Part shown: in pieces, positions 45,577-54,228 of the stretch | Position numbering within the stretch: the first letter of the stretch is position 1 | Layout: the number at the start of each line of letters is the position of its first letter | Origin: Halorientalis marina | GTDB lineage: Archaea > Halobacteriota > Halobacteria > Halobacteriales > Haloarculaceae | Assembly: GCF_023028345.1 (NCBI RefSeq) | Contig: NZ_CP095488.1 | Span: 124,001 to 188,000 of the forward strand | Length of the DNA stretch: 64,000 bases | Direction of reading: 5' to 3' | Translations under genes and position numbers: made by a program | Notes under the pieces: model-generated | What the model was told of the DNA's origin: nothing | Database searches by the model: none | Seen by the model: only the letters and a program-made list of their open reading frames with translations

Positions 45577-46830
45577 TCAGATAGTCTTGGCGATGTTCTC
45601 CACGGTGTAGTCGGCGCCCTCGATAGCCTCGACGATGGCGACGGCGTGTTCTGCGCCGCTGGTCTCGACGTTGAACACGAGGTACGCCTCCCCGACGTCG
45701 AGGTTGTCGACCGACCGGTCGTGGCGGACGTCGTGGATGTTAGCCCCGAAATCAGCGATGATGCCCGATATCTCTTCGAGCACGCCGGGCCGGTCGTCGA
45801 TGCGGATCCGCAGGCGCAGGAGTTGCTGGCGGTCGATGAGCGCGTGAATCAACACCGTTCGGAGTTGTGTCATATCGAGATTGCCACCACAGAGCAACGG
45901 CATCACCGTTTCACCGGCGACATCGAGGTCGTCCGAGAGAAGCGCGGCGACCGACGCCGCACCCGCACCCTCGACCACCTGCTTCGCCCGCTCCATCAAC
46001 ATGAGGATGGCGCGAGCGATCTCGGTATCCGAGACGGTGACGACCCGGTCGACGTTTCGCTGGATGATCGACAGCGTCGTCTCGGAGATGCCGCCGGTGG
46101 CGATACCGTCGGCGATGGTGTCGACCTGGTCCAGCGTCACCGGAATGCCCTTATCGAGGCTCCGGTGGACGGTCTCGGCGCCGGTCGCCTGGACGCCGAT
46201 GACCTTCGTCTCCGGGGAGAGGTGCTTGATCGCCGTCGAGATGCCGCTAATGAGGCCACCCCCACCGATGGGGACGATGACGGTATCGACGTTCGGGCAG
46301 TCGTGGTACATCTCGGTGCCCAGCGTGCCCTGGCCGGCGATGATGTCCATGTCGTCGTATGCGTGGACGAACGCCGCGTCGCTGTCCTCGACGGCGGCCT
46401 GGGCCGCAGTCATCGTCTCCTGGAAGTCGTTGCCGACGAGTTCGACCGCCGCACCGTACCCGCGGGTCGCCTCGATTTTCGCCTGTGGCGCGTTCCGCGG
46501 CATGTAAATCGTCGAGTCGGCGCCACACCGGGTCGCCGCGAGCGCGACCCCCTGTGCGTGGTTGCCGGCACTCGCGGCCACGAAGTCAGTGACGCCGTTT
46601 TCCACGTCCTGGCTGATCTTGTTGTACGCGCCACGGGTCTTGAACGATCCCGTCCACTGGAGGTGTTCCATCTTCAGGTACACCTCGCCGCCGACGACCT
46701 CCTCGAGCGACGTGCTCCGCTCGACCGGCGTCTCCTTGACCACGCTGTCGTCGTCGAGGCGCTCGCGCGCCCGCTCGATGTCGGCGTACCGCACGGGCAG
46801 TTCACCGGGTTCGGATTCGGAAGCGGTCAT
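45577..46830 (-). CDS. ilvA: Threonine/serine ammonia-lyase with ACT domain
   Basis: 417 residues from the ATG at 46830. The PLP lysine is in TGSFKTRGAYNKI, the substrate loop in VAASAGNHAQGVAL, and the phosphate-binding glycine loop in VPIGGGGLISG. The C-terminal ACT domain begins RIRIDDRPGVLEEISGII. The enzyme converts threonine to 2-oxobutanoate, and often serine to pyruvate. It is the last gene of the run containing the FAD/GcvT dehydrogenases (25 bases after the previous stop), so a catabolic role on serine made from glycine is plausible. RidA at 24382 could clear its 2-aminoacrylate. Confidence 0.93.
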   Translation of the reverse strand: MTASESEPGELPVRYADIERARERLDDDSVVKETPVERSTSLEEVVGGEVYLKMEHLQWTGSFKTRGAYNKISQDVENGVTDFVAASAGNHAQGVALAATRCGADSTIYMPRNAPQAKIEATRGYGAAVELVGNDFQETMTAAQAAVEDSDAAFVHAYDDMDIIAGQGTLGTEMYHDCPNVDTVIVPIGGGGLISGISTAIKHLSPETKVIGVQATGAETVHRSLDKGIPVTLDQVDTIADGIATGGISETTLSIIQRNVDRVVTVSDTEIARAILMLMERAKQVVEGAGAASVAALLSDDLDVAGETVMPLLCGGNLDMTQLRTVLIHALIDRQQLLRLRIRIDDRPGVLEEISGIIADFGANIHDVRHDRSVDNLDVGEAYLVFNVETSGAEHAVAIVEAIEGADYTVENIAKTI

Positions 46831-46855
46831 GAGTAGTGTAGTCTCCGCGGGGCGG

Positions 46856-49408
46856 TCACCTGATGAGCTTGTCGCGGCCGGGGTCGAACAACGGCTCTTC
46901 CCGCACCGTCGCGTCGTAGGTCTCGCCCTCACACAGGACCTCGACCGACGTGCCGTGTTCGGCGTGCTCGTCCGGCACGTAAGTATAGGCGATCGACTCG
47001 CCGATGGAGTAGCCGTAGTTCCCGGCCTGCACGTAGCCGATGGCCGCCCCGTCTTTCAGTACGGGGCGGCCGCTCAGCATGATGTCCGTCGAGTCGTCCA
47101 GCGTAATCGGGACGATCCGGTTGTCGATCCCGTCGGCGCGGGCCTGCTCGAGCGCCGCCTTGCCGACGAAGTCGGTGTCCATGTCGACGGCGAAGGGCAG
47201 GCCGGCCTCGAAGGGGTTGGCGTCCGTGTCGATGTCGTTGCCCCACAGCCGGTAACCCTTCTCCAGACGCATCGAACTCAGCGCGCCGCCGCCCATCGGC
47301 CGCACGTCGAGGTCCCGGCCGGCCTCCCAGAGCGTGTCCCAGAGGCGCTGGCCGTACTCGACCGGCGCCCACAGCTCCCAGCCGAGTTCGCCCACGTAGG
47401 ACACCCGGAGCGCGACGACCGGTACCTCGCCGACGTAGATCCGTTTGGCCCGGAAGTAGGGGAAACCCTCGTTCGTGACGTCCGCATCGGTACACCGCTG
47501 GAGCAGGAGCCGCGCGTTCGGCCCCCACAGCCCGATCGTGGACTTCGCGCCCTCCTCGATAGTCACCGAGACCGTCTCCGGGGCGTGATCTCGGAGCCAC
47601 GAGCCGTGGATCTGCGGGGAGTTGCCGCCGCCGGTCGTGACCATGTACTCGTCGTCGTCCAGACGCACTACGGTCACGTCCGCGAGGATGCCCCCGCCCT
47701 CGTTCAATAGCAGGGAGTAACGGACCTGTCCCACATCGATGTCGATGTCGTTCGAGCACATCCGCTGGAGGTACTCGCCGGCCTCGGCCCCCTCGACCAT
47801 GATTGAGGAGAAGGTGGTCATATCGAACATCGACACCTGCTCGCGGGTGTGGAGGTGCTCGGCGGCCTCGATGGGCGAGCGGTTGATGGCCTGCCAGCCG
47901 TCCTGCTCGGGAATCCGGTCTTCGTACGCCTCCACGAGGTCGGCGTTTGACTCGTACCACTGTGGCGTCTCCCAGCCGCCGCTCTGGTAGAACTCCGCGC
48001 CCAGTTCCTGCTGTCGCCCGTGGAAGGGACTCGTCCGCAGTCCGCGGTGGTCGTCGGGTTGCCAGCGCGGCTCGACGATGCTGTAGACCTGCTCGTAGCG
48101 TTTCGCGCCGCGGTCGACGAAGTACTCTTTCTCGCCGGCGTGGGGTGAGAACCGACGGACGTGAATGCCGCCGGTGTCGACGTCGCCCGAGGGGAGTCGG
48201 GGCACCCCGTTTTCCATCCACTCGGCGACGATGCGGCCGTAGCCACCCGAGTGGGTCCACCAGATCGCCAGTGCCGACCAGAGGCCGTCCACCTCGGCGG
48301 TCGGGCCGACCGCGGGCATCCCGTCGGGCGTGAACACGAAGATGCCGTTCTCGGTCGCCTCGTACTCGTAGTCGACGGTCGCCGGCAGGAGTTCGTCGAA
48401 CGCCTGCTTGGCCGACTTGTCCCGGCCGCGGTGGGTCGGGGTGGTCCAGTGTTCCTCCGTGAACCCGCGCACGGACGCCTGGCGTTCCTCGCTGTTCGTC
48501 CCCATCGCCCCGGGGTCGACCGACAGCGTCTCGTGATTGTACGACCCCATCCCGAGCGCGTCGCCGTGGTTGCGGAAGTACAGCGAGTGGTCCTGGTCGC
48601 GCCCGACCGGGAGGGTCGGCCCCTCGCTCATGTACTCGGCGATAGAGCGGTCGCCGGGCACGTCCAGCCCGGTCGTGTTGTCCCCGACCGACGAACCGAA
48701 CTCGGCCAGTTCGTCCATCGGTTCAGTGACGACGTACTGGTGTTCGACCGGCGCGATGGGCAGGTCGACCCCCGCTAGTTGCCCGGTCTGGTAGCCCCAG
48801 TTGTTCGTCGCCATCACACAGCGGTCACACTCGATGCGGCCGCGGTCGGTCTCGACCGCCCGGATTTCGCCGCCGCTGACCTCGAGGTCGGTGACCTCAG
48901 TGTGCCCGTAGAAATCGGCGTCTGACTCCTCCATGTACCACTGCAGGGCCGCGATGCCGTCGACGCGACCGTCGGTCGGCGAGTAGTAGCCGCCGAGAAT
49001 TTCGTCCGCGTCGACCAGCGGGATGTGCTCGGTGACCTCCTCCGGAGAGAGCAACTGCGGGTCGGGCAGGCCGTAGGCGGTGGCGTTCTCGACACGGCGC
49101 TGGAGGAAGTCCATACGGGCATCGCTCCGGGCCACCTCGATGCCGCCGACCTCGTCGTAGACGCCGGCGTCCGAGAGCAGGCGGCTGGTGTAGTGTGCGG
49201 TCTTGGTCTGTATCTTCGAGGGCGAGGTCTGGAACATGATCCCCGGCGCGTGGACCGAGGAGCCACCGGTGACAGGTAACGGCCCCTGGTCGATGACTGT
49301 CACGTCCTCGGCACCGAGTTCCGTCAGGTGGTAGGCCACGCTACACCCGACGGCACCGGCCCCGATGATGACGGTCCGCGCCCGTGACGGGAGCTGGGAA
49401 GCGCTCAT
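46856..49408 (-). CDS. FAD/GcvT fusion: dimethylglycine/sarcosine dehydrogenase family (paralogue 1)
   Basis: About 850 residues from the ATG at 49408 (a start at 49441 is possible). The N-terminal FAD domain has the dinucleotide fold VIIGAGAVGCSVAYHLTELG and the covalent-flavin region SSVHAPGIMFQTS, where the His matches the flavin-linked His of dimethylglycine oxidase. The C-terminal half is a GcvT-like folate domain with MFDMTTFSSIMVEGAEAGEY, carrying the conserved Asp. Such enzymes remove an N-methyl group from a methylated glycine and pass it to THF as methylene-THF. Electrons probably go to the ETF encoded at 52431-54157. Exact substrate unknown. Confidence 0.88.
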   Translation of the reverse strand: MSASQLPSRARTVIIGAGAVGCSVAYHLTELGAEDVTVIDQGPLPVTGGSSVHAPGIMFQTSPSKIQTKTAHYTSRLLSDAGVYDEVGGIEVARSDARMDFLQRRVENATAYGLPDPQLLSPEEVTEHIPLVDADEILGGYYSPTDGRVDGIAALQWYMEESDADFYGHTEVTDLEVSGGEIRAVETDRGRIECDRCVMATNNWGYQTGQLAGVDLPIAPVEHQYVVTEPMDELAEFGSSVGDNTTGLDVPGDRSIAEYMSEGPTLPVGRDQDHSLYFRNHGDALGMGSYNHETLSVDPGAMGTNSEERQASVRGFTEEHWTTPTHRGRDKSAKQAFDELLPATVDYEYEATENGIFVFTPDGMPAVGPTAEVDGLWSALAIWWTHSGGYGRIVAEWMENGVPRLPSGDVDTGGIHVRRFSPHAGEKEYFVDRGAKRYEQVYSIVEPRWQPDDHRGLRTSPFHGRQQELGAEFYQSGGWETPQWYESNADLVEAYEDRIPEQDGWQAINRSPIEAAEHLHTREQVSMFDMTTFSSIMVEGAEAGEYLQRMCSNDIDIDVGQVRYSLLLNEGGGILADVTVVRLDDDEYMVTTGGGNSPQIHGSWLRDHAPETVSVTIEEGAKSTIGLWGPNARLLLQRCTDADVTNEGFPYFRAKRIYVGEVPVVALRVSYVGELGWELWAPVEYGQRLWDTLWEAGRDLDVRPMGGGALSSMRLEKGYRLWGNDIDTDANPFEAGLPFAVDMDTDFVGKAALEQARADGIDNRIVPITLDDSTDIMLSGRPVLKDGAAIGYVQAGNYGYSIGESIAYTYVPDEHAEHGTSVEVLCEGETYDATVREEPLFDPGRDKLIR

Positions 49409-49630
49409 ATCACTCGTTGGGACTGGTTCGGTCTCGGGCATAAATACACCGGTAGTACCGACCCGCAGTACACCGAAACCGCCCGTTTGAAGCCCCAGAA
49501 TACACTCGAAGCGGCGTGTTGGTCAATCTCAACCGAGGGCAGCGGTCGTGTCGCCGGTCGCGACCGGGAAACCACAGCGTGACAGGGAGCCGAGAGAATC
49601 TGTGGATCCGGCTGCCGGGCGCGACCCGCC

Positions 49631-52261
49631 TCAGTCCAGCAGCGGTTCCTCGCGGACCGTCGCGGCGTAGCGGTCGCCTTCGTAAAGGACCTCGACCGTG
49701 GTCCCCGGTTCGGCGTCCGCCGGCGGGAGGTAGGTGTAGGCGACACAGGCGCCCACGGAGTATCCGTACTCGGCGCTGTGAACGTAGCCCAGCACCTCGT
49801 CGGCGTCGGGTTCGGCCCCGCTCCCGCTCCCGTCGAGCACCGGACGGTCGGGCAGGATCGTCTTCGCCTCGTCGTCCAGGGTCAGGCAGGCGACGTGCTT
49901 GCCCTGGTGGACCGCCCCGCCGCCGTCGGCGGCCGCAGCTGTTTCTTCGTCGGCCGCCTGGAGCGCCGCCTTGCCGATGAAGTCGGTGTCGTAGTCGACG
50001 GCCCAGTCGAGGCCTGCTTCGGCGGGCGTGTGCTCGGTGTGGAGGTCCTCGCCCCACAGGCGGTAGCCCTTCTCGATCCGCAGGGAGTCGAGCGCACCGT
50101 TGCCGTAGGGCCGAATGTCGTACTCCGTTCCGGCTTCCATGACGTGCTCCCAGAGGCGCTCGCCGTACTCGGAAGGAGTGTAGAGCTCCCAGCCGAGTTC
50201 GCCGGCGTAGGACACCCGCAGCGCCCGCACCGGGACGTTCTTGGCGAACGTCTCCTGGCTCGTGTAGAACGGGAACGCCTCGTCCGAGAGGTCCGCGTCC
50301 AGCACCTTCTGGAGCACCTTCCGCGAGTCGGGGCCAGTACAGACCATCGCGGCGAGGCTGGAAGTCACGTCGTTGACCACGACGCCCTCGGGGGACTGCT
50401 CGCGCACCCACGCGACGTGGTTGTTCCCGACCTCCCGCCCCGTCGTGAGCAGGAGGTAGCGGTCCCCGTCGGTCCGGGTGACGGTGATGTCCGCGCGGAC
50501 GCCGCCGCCCTCGTTGCACATGAGCGTGTAGCGGATGTCGCCCACCTCGAGGTCGATATCGTTGGTACAGAGGTGCTGGAGGAACTCGTCGGCGTCGGCT
50601 CCGACCACCTCGATCTTGTTGAACGGCGTCATGTCGTGGAGACCCACCTTCTCGCGGACGTGGAGGTGTTCGGCACCCTCGATGGGCGACCAGTATTTCC
50701 CCTCCCAGCCGTCGCGGTCGGGAATCTGATCGGCGTACCGCTCGACGAGGTCGGCGTTCGACTCGAACCACTGAGGGCTCTCCCAGCCGGCCTCGGCCCA
50801 CAGTTCGGCGCCGAGTTCCTCGTGGGAGTGGTACATCGGCGTCCGCCGGATGTCCCGCTGTTTGTCCTCCCAGACCCACTTGGGGTGCATGACGTTGTAG
50901 ACGATGCGGTACTCCTCGCCGCCGATGTCGCGGGCGAAGTCCCAGCTGCCCTCGTGTTCGTCGAAGCGGTTCACGTCACACTCCGCGAGGTCGATGGGGC
51001 CGTCGTCCAGCCGCGGCACGCCGGTCTCCATCCACTCCGCGAGCGCCTTCGCCGCGCCGCCGGCGTGGGTGACCCAGATGGCCGCCGCGGTCCAGAGGCC
51101 CTCCAGTTCCTGCACCGGACCCATGATCGGCAGGCCGTTGGGCGATTCGGCGAACATGCCGTTGTATTTGAACTCCAGGTCCTTGCCCGCGGTCGCGGGG
51201 AGGAGTTCGTCGCTGGCCTGCCGCGCGGACTTGTGTGGCCTATCCGGGTGGGTCGGCTCGTTCATGTGGCGCTCGGTGAACTCGTGGACCGACCCCTGCT
51301 CGCCGTCGGGGTCGTTGCCGCCGAGTTCCTGCGGGTCCGGCACGATGGGCTCGTGGTTGTACGAGCCGATGCCGTAGGAGTCCCCGTGGGTCCGGTAGTA
51401 CATCGCGTTGTCCTGGTCGCGCAGGATTGGGCGGTCCGGCCCCATCAGCAGCCGTGTGGCCTTCTCACCGGAGACGTTCCGATAGTTCTCGAACAGGGGA
51501 TGGTCGGTCGTGTCGATCGCGTTGTCCGCGAGTTCGTCCAGGGGCTCGGTCATCGTGTACTGGTGTTCCACCGGCGTCACCGGCAGGTGGACGCCCAGTT
51601 TCTCGCCGAGTTGCCGCGCCCAGATGTTCGTCGCGATGACCACCTCGTCACACTCGATGGTCCCGTTCTCGGTGACGACGGCCTCGACCGATCCGCCTGC
51701 CGTCTGCACGTCCTCGGTCCGGGTGTGGGGCACGAACTTCGCGCCCCGGTCCATCGCCTCGCGAGCCAGCGCGTCGCAGGCGACGACGCCGGACACCTGC
51801 CCGTCGGTCGGCGAGTAGTAGCCGCCGAGTATCTGGCTCTCGTCGACCAGGGGCAGGTGGTCAGTGACCTCCGCGGGGGAGAGTATCTGCGGGTCCGGGA
51901 GACCCCACGCACTCGCGTGTTCGACACGGCGCTGGAGGAAGGCCATCCGCTCCTCGCTCCGGGCCACCTCGATGCCGCCGGCCTCGTTGTAGGCCTGCTG
52001 GCCGTCGGCACCCTCGAGGTCCGAGTAGACCTGCCGGCTGTAGTTCGCGAACTTGCTGAGGACCTTCGGCTCGGCGGTCTGGAACATGATTCCCGGCGCG
52101 TGCGTCGAGGAGCCGCCGGTGGTCGGCATCGGCCCCTGGTCGACGACGACCACGTCCTCCCGCCCCTGTTGTGTCAGCTGGTAGGCGACGTTACACCCGA
52201 CGATGCCGGCCCCGACGACGACGGTTCCGGCCTCGCTCGGCAGGCTATCGGTCGGTTGCAT
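49631..52261 (-). CDS. FAD/GcvT fusion: dimethylglycine/sarcosine dehydrogenase family (paralogue 2)
   Basis: 876 residues from the ATG at 52261. The FAD fold is VVVGAGIVGCNVAYQLTQQG and the flavin-linked region SSTHAPGIMFQTAE, very close to paralogue 1. The folate domain has LHDMTPFNKIEVVGADADEF with the conserved Asp. The closeness of paralogues 1 and 2 suggests a duplication followed by division of labour, for example dimethylglycine and sarcosine. An insert near residue 770 is rich in Ala, Glu and Gly. It lies downstream of etfA with a 169-base gap, and 222 bases upstream of paralogue 1. Confidence 0.88.
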   Translation of the reverse strand: MQPTDSLPSEAGTVVVGAGIVGCNVAYQLTQQGREDVVVVDQGPMPTTGGSSTHAPGIMFQTAEPKVLSKFANYSRQVYSDLEGADGQQAYNEAGGIEVARSEERMAFLQRRVEHASAWGLPDPQILSPAEVTDHLPLVDESQILGGYYSPTDGQVSGVVACDALAREAMDRGAKFVPHTRTEDVQTAGGSVEAVVTENGTIECDEVVIATNIWARQLGEKLGVHLPVTPVEHQYTMTEPLDELADNAIDTTDHPLFENYRNVSGEKATRLLMGPDRPILRDQDNAMYYRTHGDSYGIGSYNHEPIVPDPQELGGNDPDGEQGSVHEFTERHMNEPTHPDRPHKSARQASDELLPATAGKDLEFKYNGMFAESPNGLPIMGPVQELEGLWTAAAIWVTHAGGAAKALAEWMETGVPRLDDGPIDLAECDVNRFDEHEGSWDFARDIGGEEYRIVYNVMHPKWVWEDKQRDIRRTPMYHSHEELGAELWAEAGWESPQWFESNADLVERYADQIPDRDGWEGKYWSPIEGAEHLHVREKVGLHDMTPFNKIEVVGADADEFLQHLCTNDIDLEVGDIRYTLMCNEGGGVRADITVTRTDGDRYLLLTTGREVGNNHVAWVREQSPEGVVVNDVTSSLAAMVCTGPDSRKVLQKVLDADLSDEAFPFYTSQETFAKNVPVRALRVSYAGELGWELYTPSEYGERLWEHVMEAGTEYDIRPYGNGALDSLRIEKGYRLWGEDLHTEHTPAEAGLDWAVDYDTDFIGKAALQAADEETAAAADGGGAVHQGKHVACLTLDDEAKTILPDRPVLDGSGSGAEPDADEVLGYVHSAEYGYSVGACVAYTYLPPADAEPGTTVEVLYEGDRYAATVREEPLLD

Positions 52262-52430
52262 AACTGCCCGCAACTGACCGGGGAACCGGCAAATAGCTGT
52301 CGCCGCCGCCAGTCACGCTTTGCAATCTGACGATTCGTTGTCAGGTAGAGGTTACGCGCGGCTGTCGGCCCTCAGCCGGTCGGGACACCGCCCGCGCGTC
52401 GTCCCTCATACGACTGGCCGTCCCCGGACG

Positions 52431-53402
52431 TCAGGACCGCTCGTCGATAGCCTCGGTGACGGCAGGCACCACCTCGTGGAGGTCGGCGACGACCGCCCAG
52501 TCTGCCTTCTGGACGATGGCCGCCTCCGGGTCGGTGTTGACCGCGAGGACGTGCTCGGCGCCCTTACAACCGACCATGTGCTGGACGGCGCCGCTGATGC
52601 CACAGGCGACGTACAGTTCGGGCGCGATTTTCGCCCCCGTCTGGCCGATCTGATCGTCGTGGGGTCGCCAGCCCTCGTTGACCGCGGCCCGGGACGACCC
52701 AACGGTCGCGTTCGGCAGACGGTCCGCGAGTTCTTCTAGCGTCGCGAAGTCGCCGTCCGTGCCGCGGCCGCCGCCGACGACGACCCGCGCCTCGCCGAGC
52801 GGGACGCCCTCCTCGTCGGAGACCTCGACCTCGGAGAGTTGGACCGCGAGGTCGTCGTCGTCGAGGTCCGGTTCGAAAGCGTGGACGGTCGCCTCGCCGG
52901 CCGCTTTCTCGGCCGACACCTCGTTCGGCGCGACCGTGAGCAGTTTCGTCGGCGCGTCGAGCCTGGCGTGTTCCAGGAGCGTCCCGCCCCAGCGCTGGCG
53001 GGTGAGATCGTAGGTCCCGTCGGCCTCGACCGCGACCTCGACGCACTCGGCGGCCATCGGGAGTTCGCGACGGGCCGCGACGTGGGCCAGCACCTCTGGA
53101 CCGCGGTCGCCGCCGGGGGCCACGACGGCGTCGGGCTCGAAGGCGGCGATACACTGGCTGACGCTCTCGGCCCACGCGGCGGGCGCATAGGCGTCCAGCG
53201 CCTCGTGTTCGACGGCGTGAACCGTCTCGACGCCGTACTCGCCGAGCGTGTCGACGAGGTCCGTGACCGCGTCGCCGACGGCGGCCGCGCCGAGGGGTTC
53301 GGCCGCGCCGGCAGCTACGTCCCGCGCCAGCGTGAGTGCCTGGCGCGTCTCGTCGTCAACTTCGCCGTCGGTCGCGTCGACGATGGCGAGCACCATCGTC
53401 AC
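52431..53402 (-). CDS. etfA: Electron transfer flavoprotein alpha subunit
   Basis: 323 residues. The C-terminal FAD domain has the whole ETF-alpha signature: VVVGGGRGTDGDFATLEELA, then VGSSRAAVNEGW, DQIGQTGAKIAPELYVACGI, SGAVQHMVGCKGAEHVLAVN and TDPEAAIVQKADWAVVADLH. The GTG at 53402 overlaps the etfB stop (GTGA); an ATG at 53396 is also possible. The ETF heterodimer carries electrons from flavin dehydrogenases to ETF:quinone oxidoreductase, which is not in this window. Its place between paralogues 2 and 3 of the dehydrogenases makes them its likely donors. Confidence 0.95.
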   Translation of the reverse strand: MTMVLAIVDATDGEVDDETRQALTLARDVAAGAAEPLGAAAVGDAVTDLVDTLGEYGVETVHAVEHEALDAYAPAAWAESVSQCIAAFEPDAVVAPGGDRGPEVLAHVAARRELPMAAECVEVAVEADGTYDLTRQRWGGTLLEHARLDAPTKLLTVAPNEVSAEKAAGEATVHAFEPDLDDDDLAVQLSEVEVSDEEGVPLGEARVVVGGGRGTDGDFATLEELADRLPNATVGSSRAAVNEGWRPHDDQIGQTGAKIAPELYVACGISGAVQHMVGCKGAEHVLAVNTDPEAAIVQKADWAVVADLHEVVPAVTEAIDERS

Positions 53403-54157
53403 AGCACCTCCAGTTCGTCGAGCACGTCCACCACGTCTTCGGCTGCCTCGGGACTCTCACCGAGGATTTCGGCCGTGCTGTCGTCCGTCTCCGGCACCTC
53501 GAGCGCGACCTTTTCGAACCCGCCGACGGCCTCCCCGTCGGGTTCGCGACGGGTGATGTCGGTCTTGCGGGCTCGCATTTTCGCCCGCATCGAGGGGTAC
53601 CGCGGCTCGTTCAGCCCTTCCTTCACCGAGACCACGGCCGGCAGGTCGAGTTCGTACCGCTCGACGCCGCCCGGAATCTCCCGCTCGGCGACGACGCCCC
53701 CATCGGTCACTGTGAGGCCCTTGATGCCGGTGACACAGGGCACCCCGAGCGCCTCGGCCACCCGGACGCCGACCTGGTAGTTCTGTTCGTCGGCCGATTC
53801 GTTGCCGAACAGGAGGAGGTCGAAGTCGGTGTCGTGGTCGTCGATGGCGGTCGCGAGGGCATCGGCGACGCGGCTGGGGCGCCACTCCGCGTCGCCGGTT
53901 TCGAGCAACACCGGTCCGTCGACGCCCATCGCCACGGCGGTGCGGAGCTGTTCGGCGGCGTCCTCTGGCCCGATCGTCATCGCCGTCGCCGTACCGTCGT
54001 GGGCCTCGGCCAACTGGACGGCCGCCTCGATGCCACACTCCTCGTGGGGGCTGATGGTGAACCCGAGGTTGCTCGTGTCGATTCGCTGTTTATCGTCGGT
54101 CAGTACGGTCCGTGCGCCCGTTTCGGGCACGCGCTTGATGCAGACGAGCGTATCCAT
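53399..54157 (-). CDS. etfB: Electron transfer flavoprotein beta subunit
   Basis: 252 residues from the ATG at 54157. ETF-beta features are VCIKRVPETGARTVLTDDKQ at the start, ISPHEECGIEAAVQLAE, the AMP/flavin-binding region LLFGNESADEQNYQVGVRVA and the recognition-loop region LPAVVSVKEGLNEPRYPSMR. It is coupled to etfA by a 4-base overlap and follows dehydrogenase paralogue 3 after 71 bases. Confidence 0.95.
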   Translation of the reverse strand: MDTLVCIKRVPETGARTVLTDDKQRIDTSNLGFTISPHEECGIEAAVQLAEAHDGTATAMTIGPEDAAEQLRTAVAMGVDGPVLLETGDAEWRPSRVADALATAIDDHDTDFDLLLFGNESADEQNYQVGVRVAEALGVPCVTGIKGLTVTDGGVVAEREIPGGVERYELDLPAVVSVKEGLNEPRYPSMRAKMRARKTDITRREPDGEAVGGFEKVALEVPETDDSTAEILGESPEAAEDVVDVLDELEVL

Positions 54158-54228
54158 CGTGTGTCGTGTGTCGCCTCGACCGGATCGGGCCGGTCGAGTT
54201 CGGTCGGTTCGCGAGCTGTGCCTCCGTC

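Noticed and set aside
49778..52330. An 850-codon open frame on the plus strand
   Set aside because: Antisense to dehydrogenase paralogue 2; the composition is that of a shadow frame.
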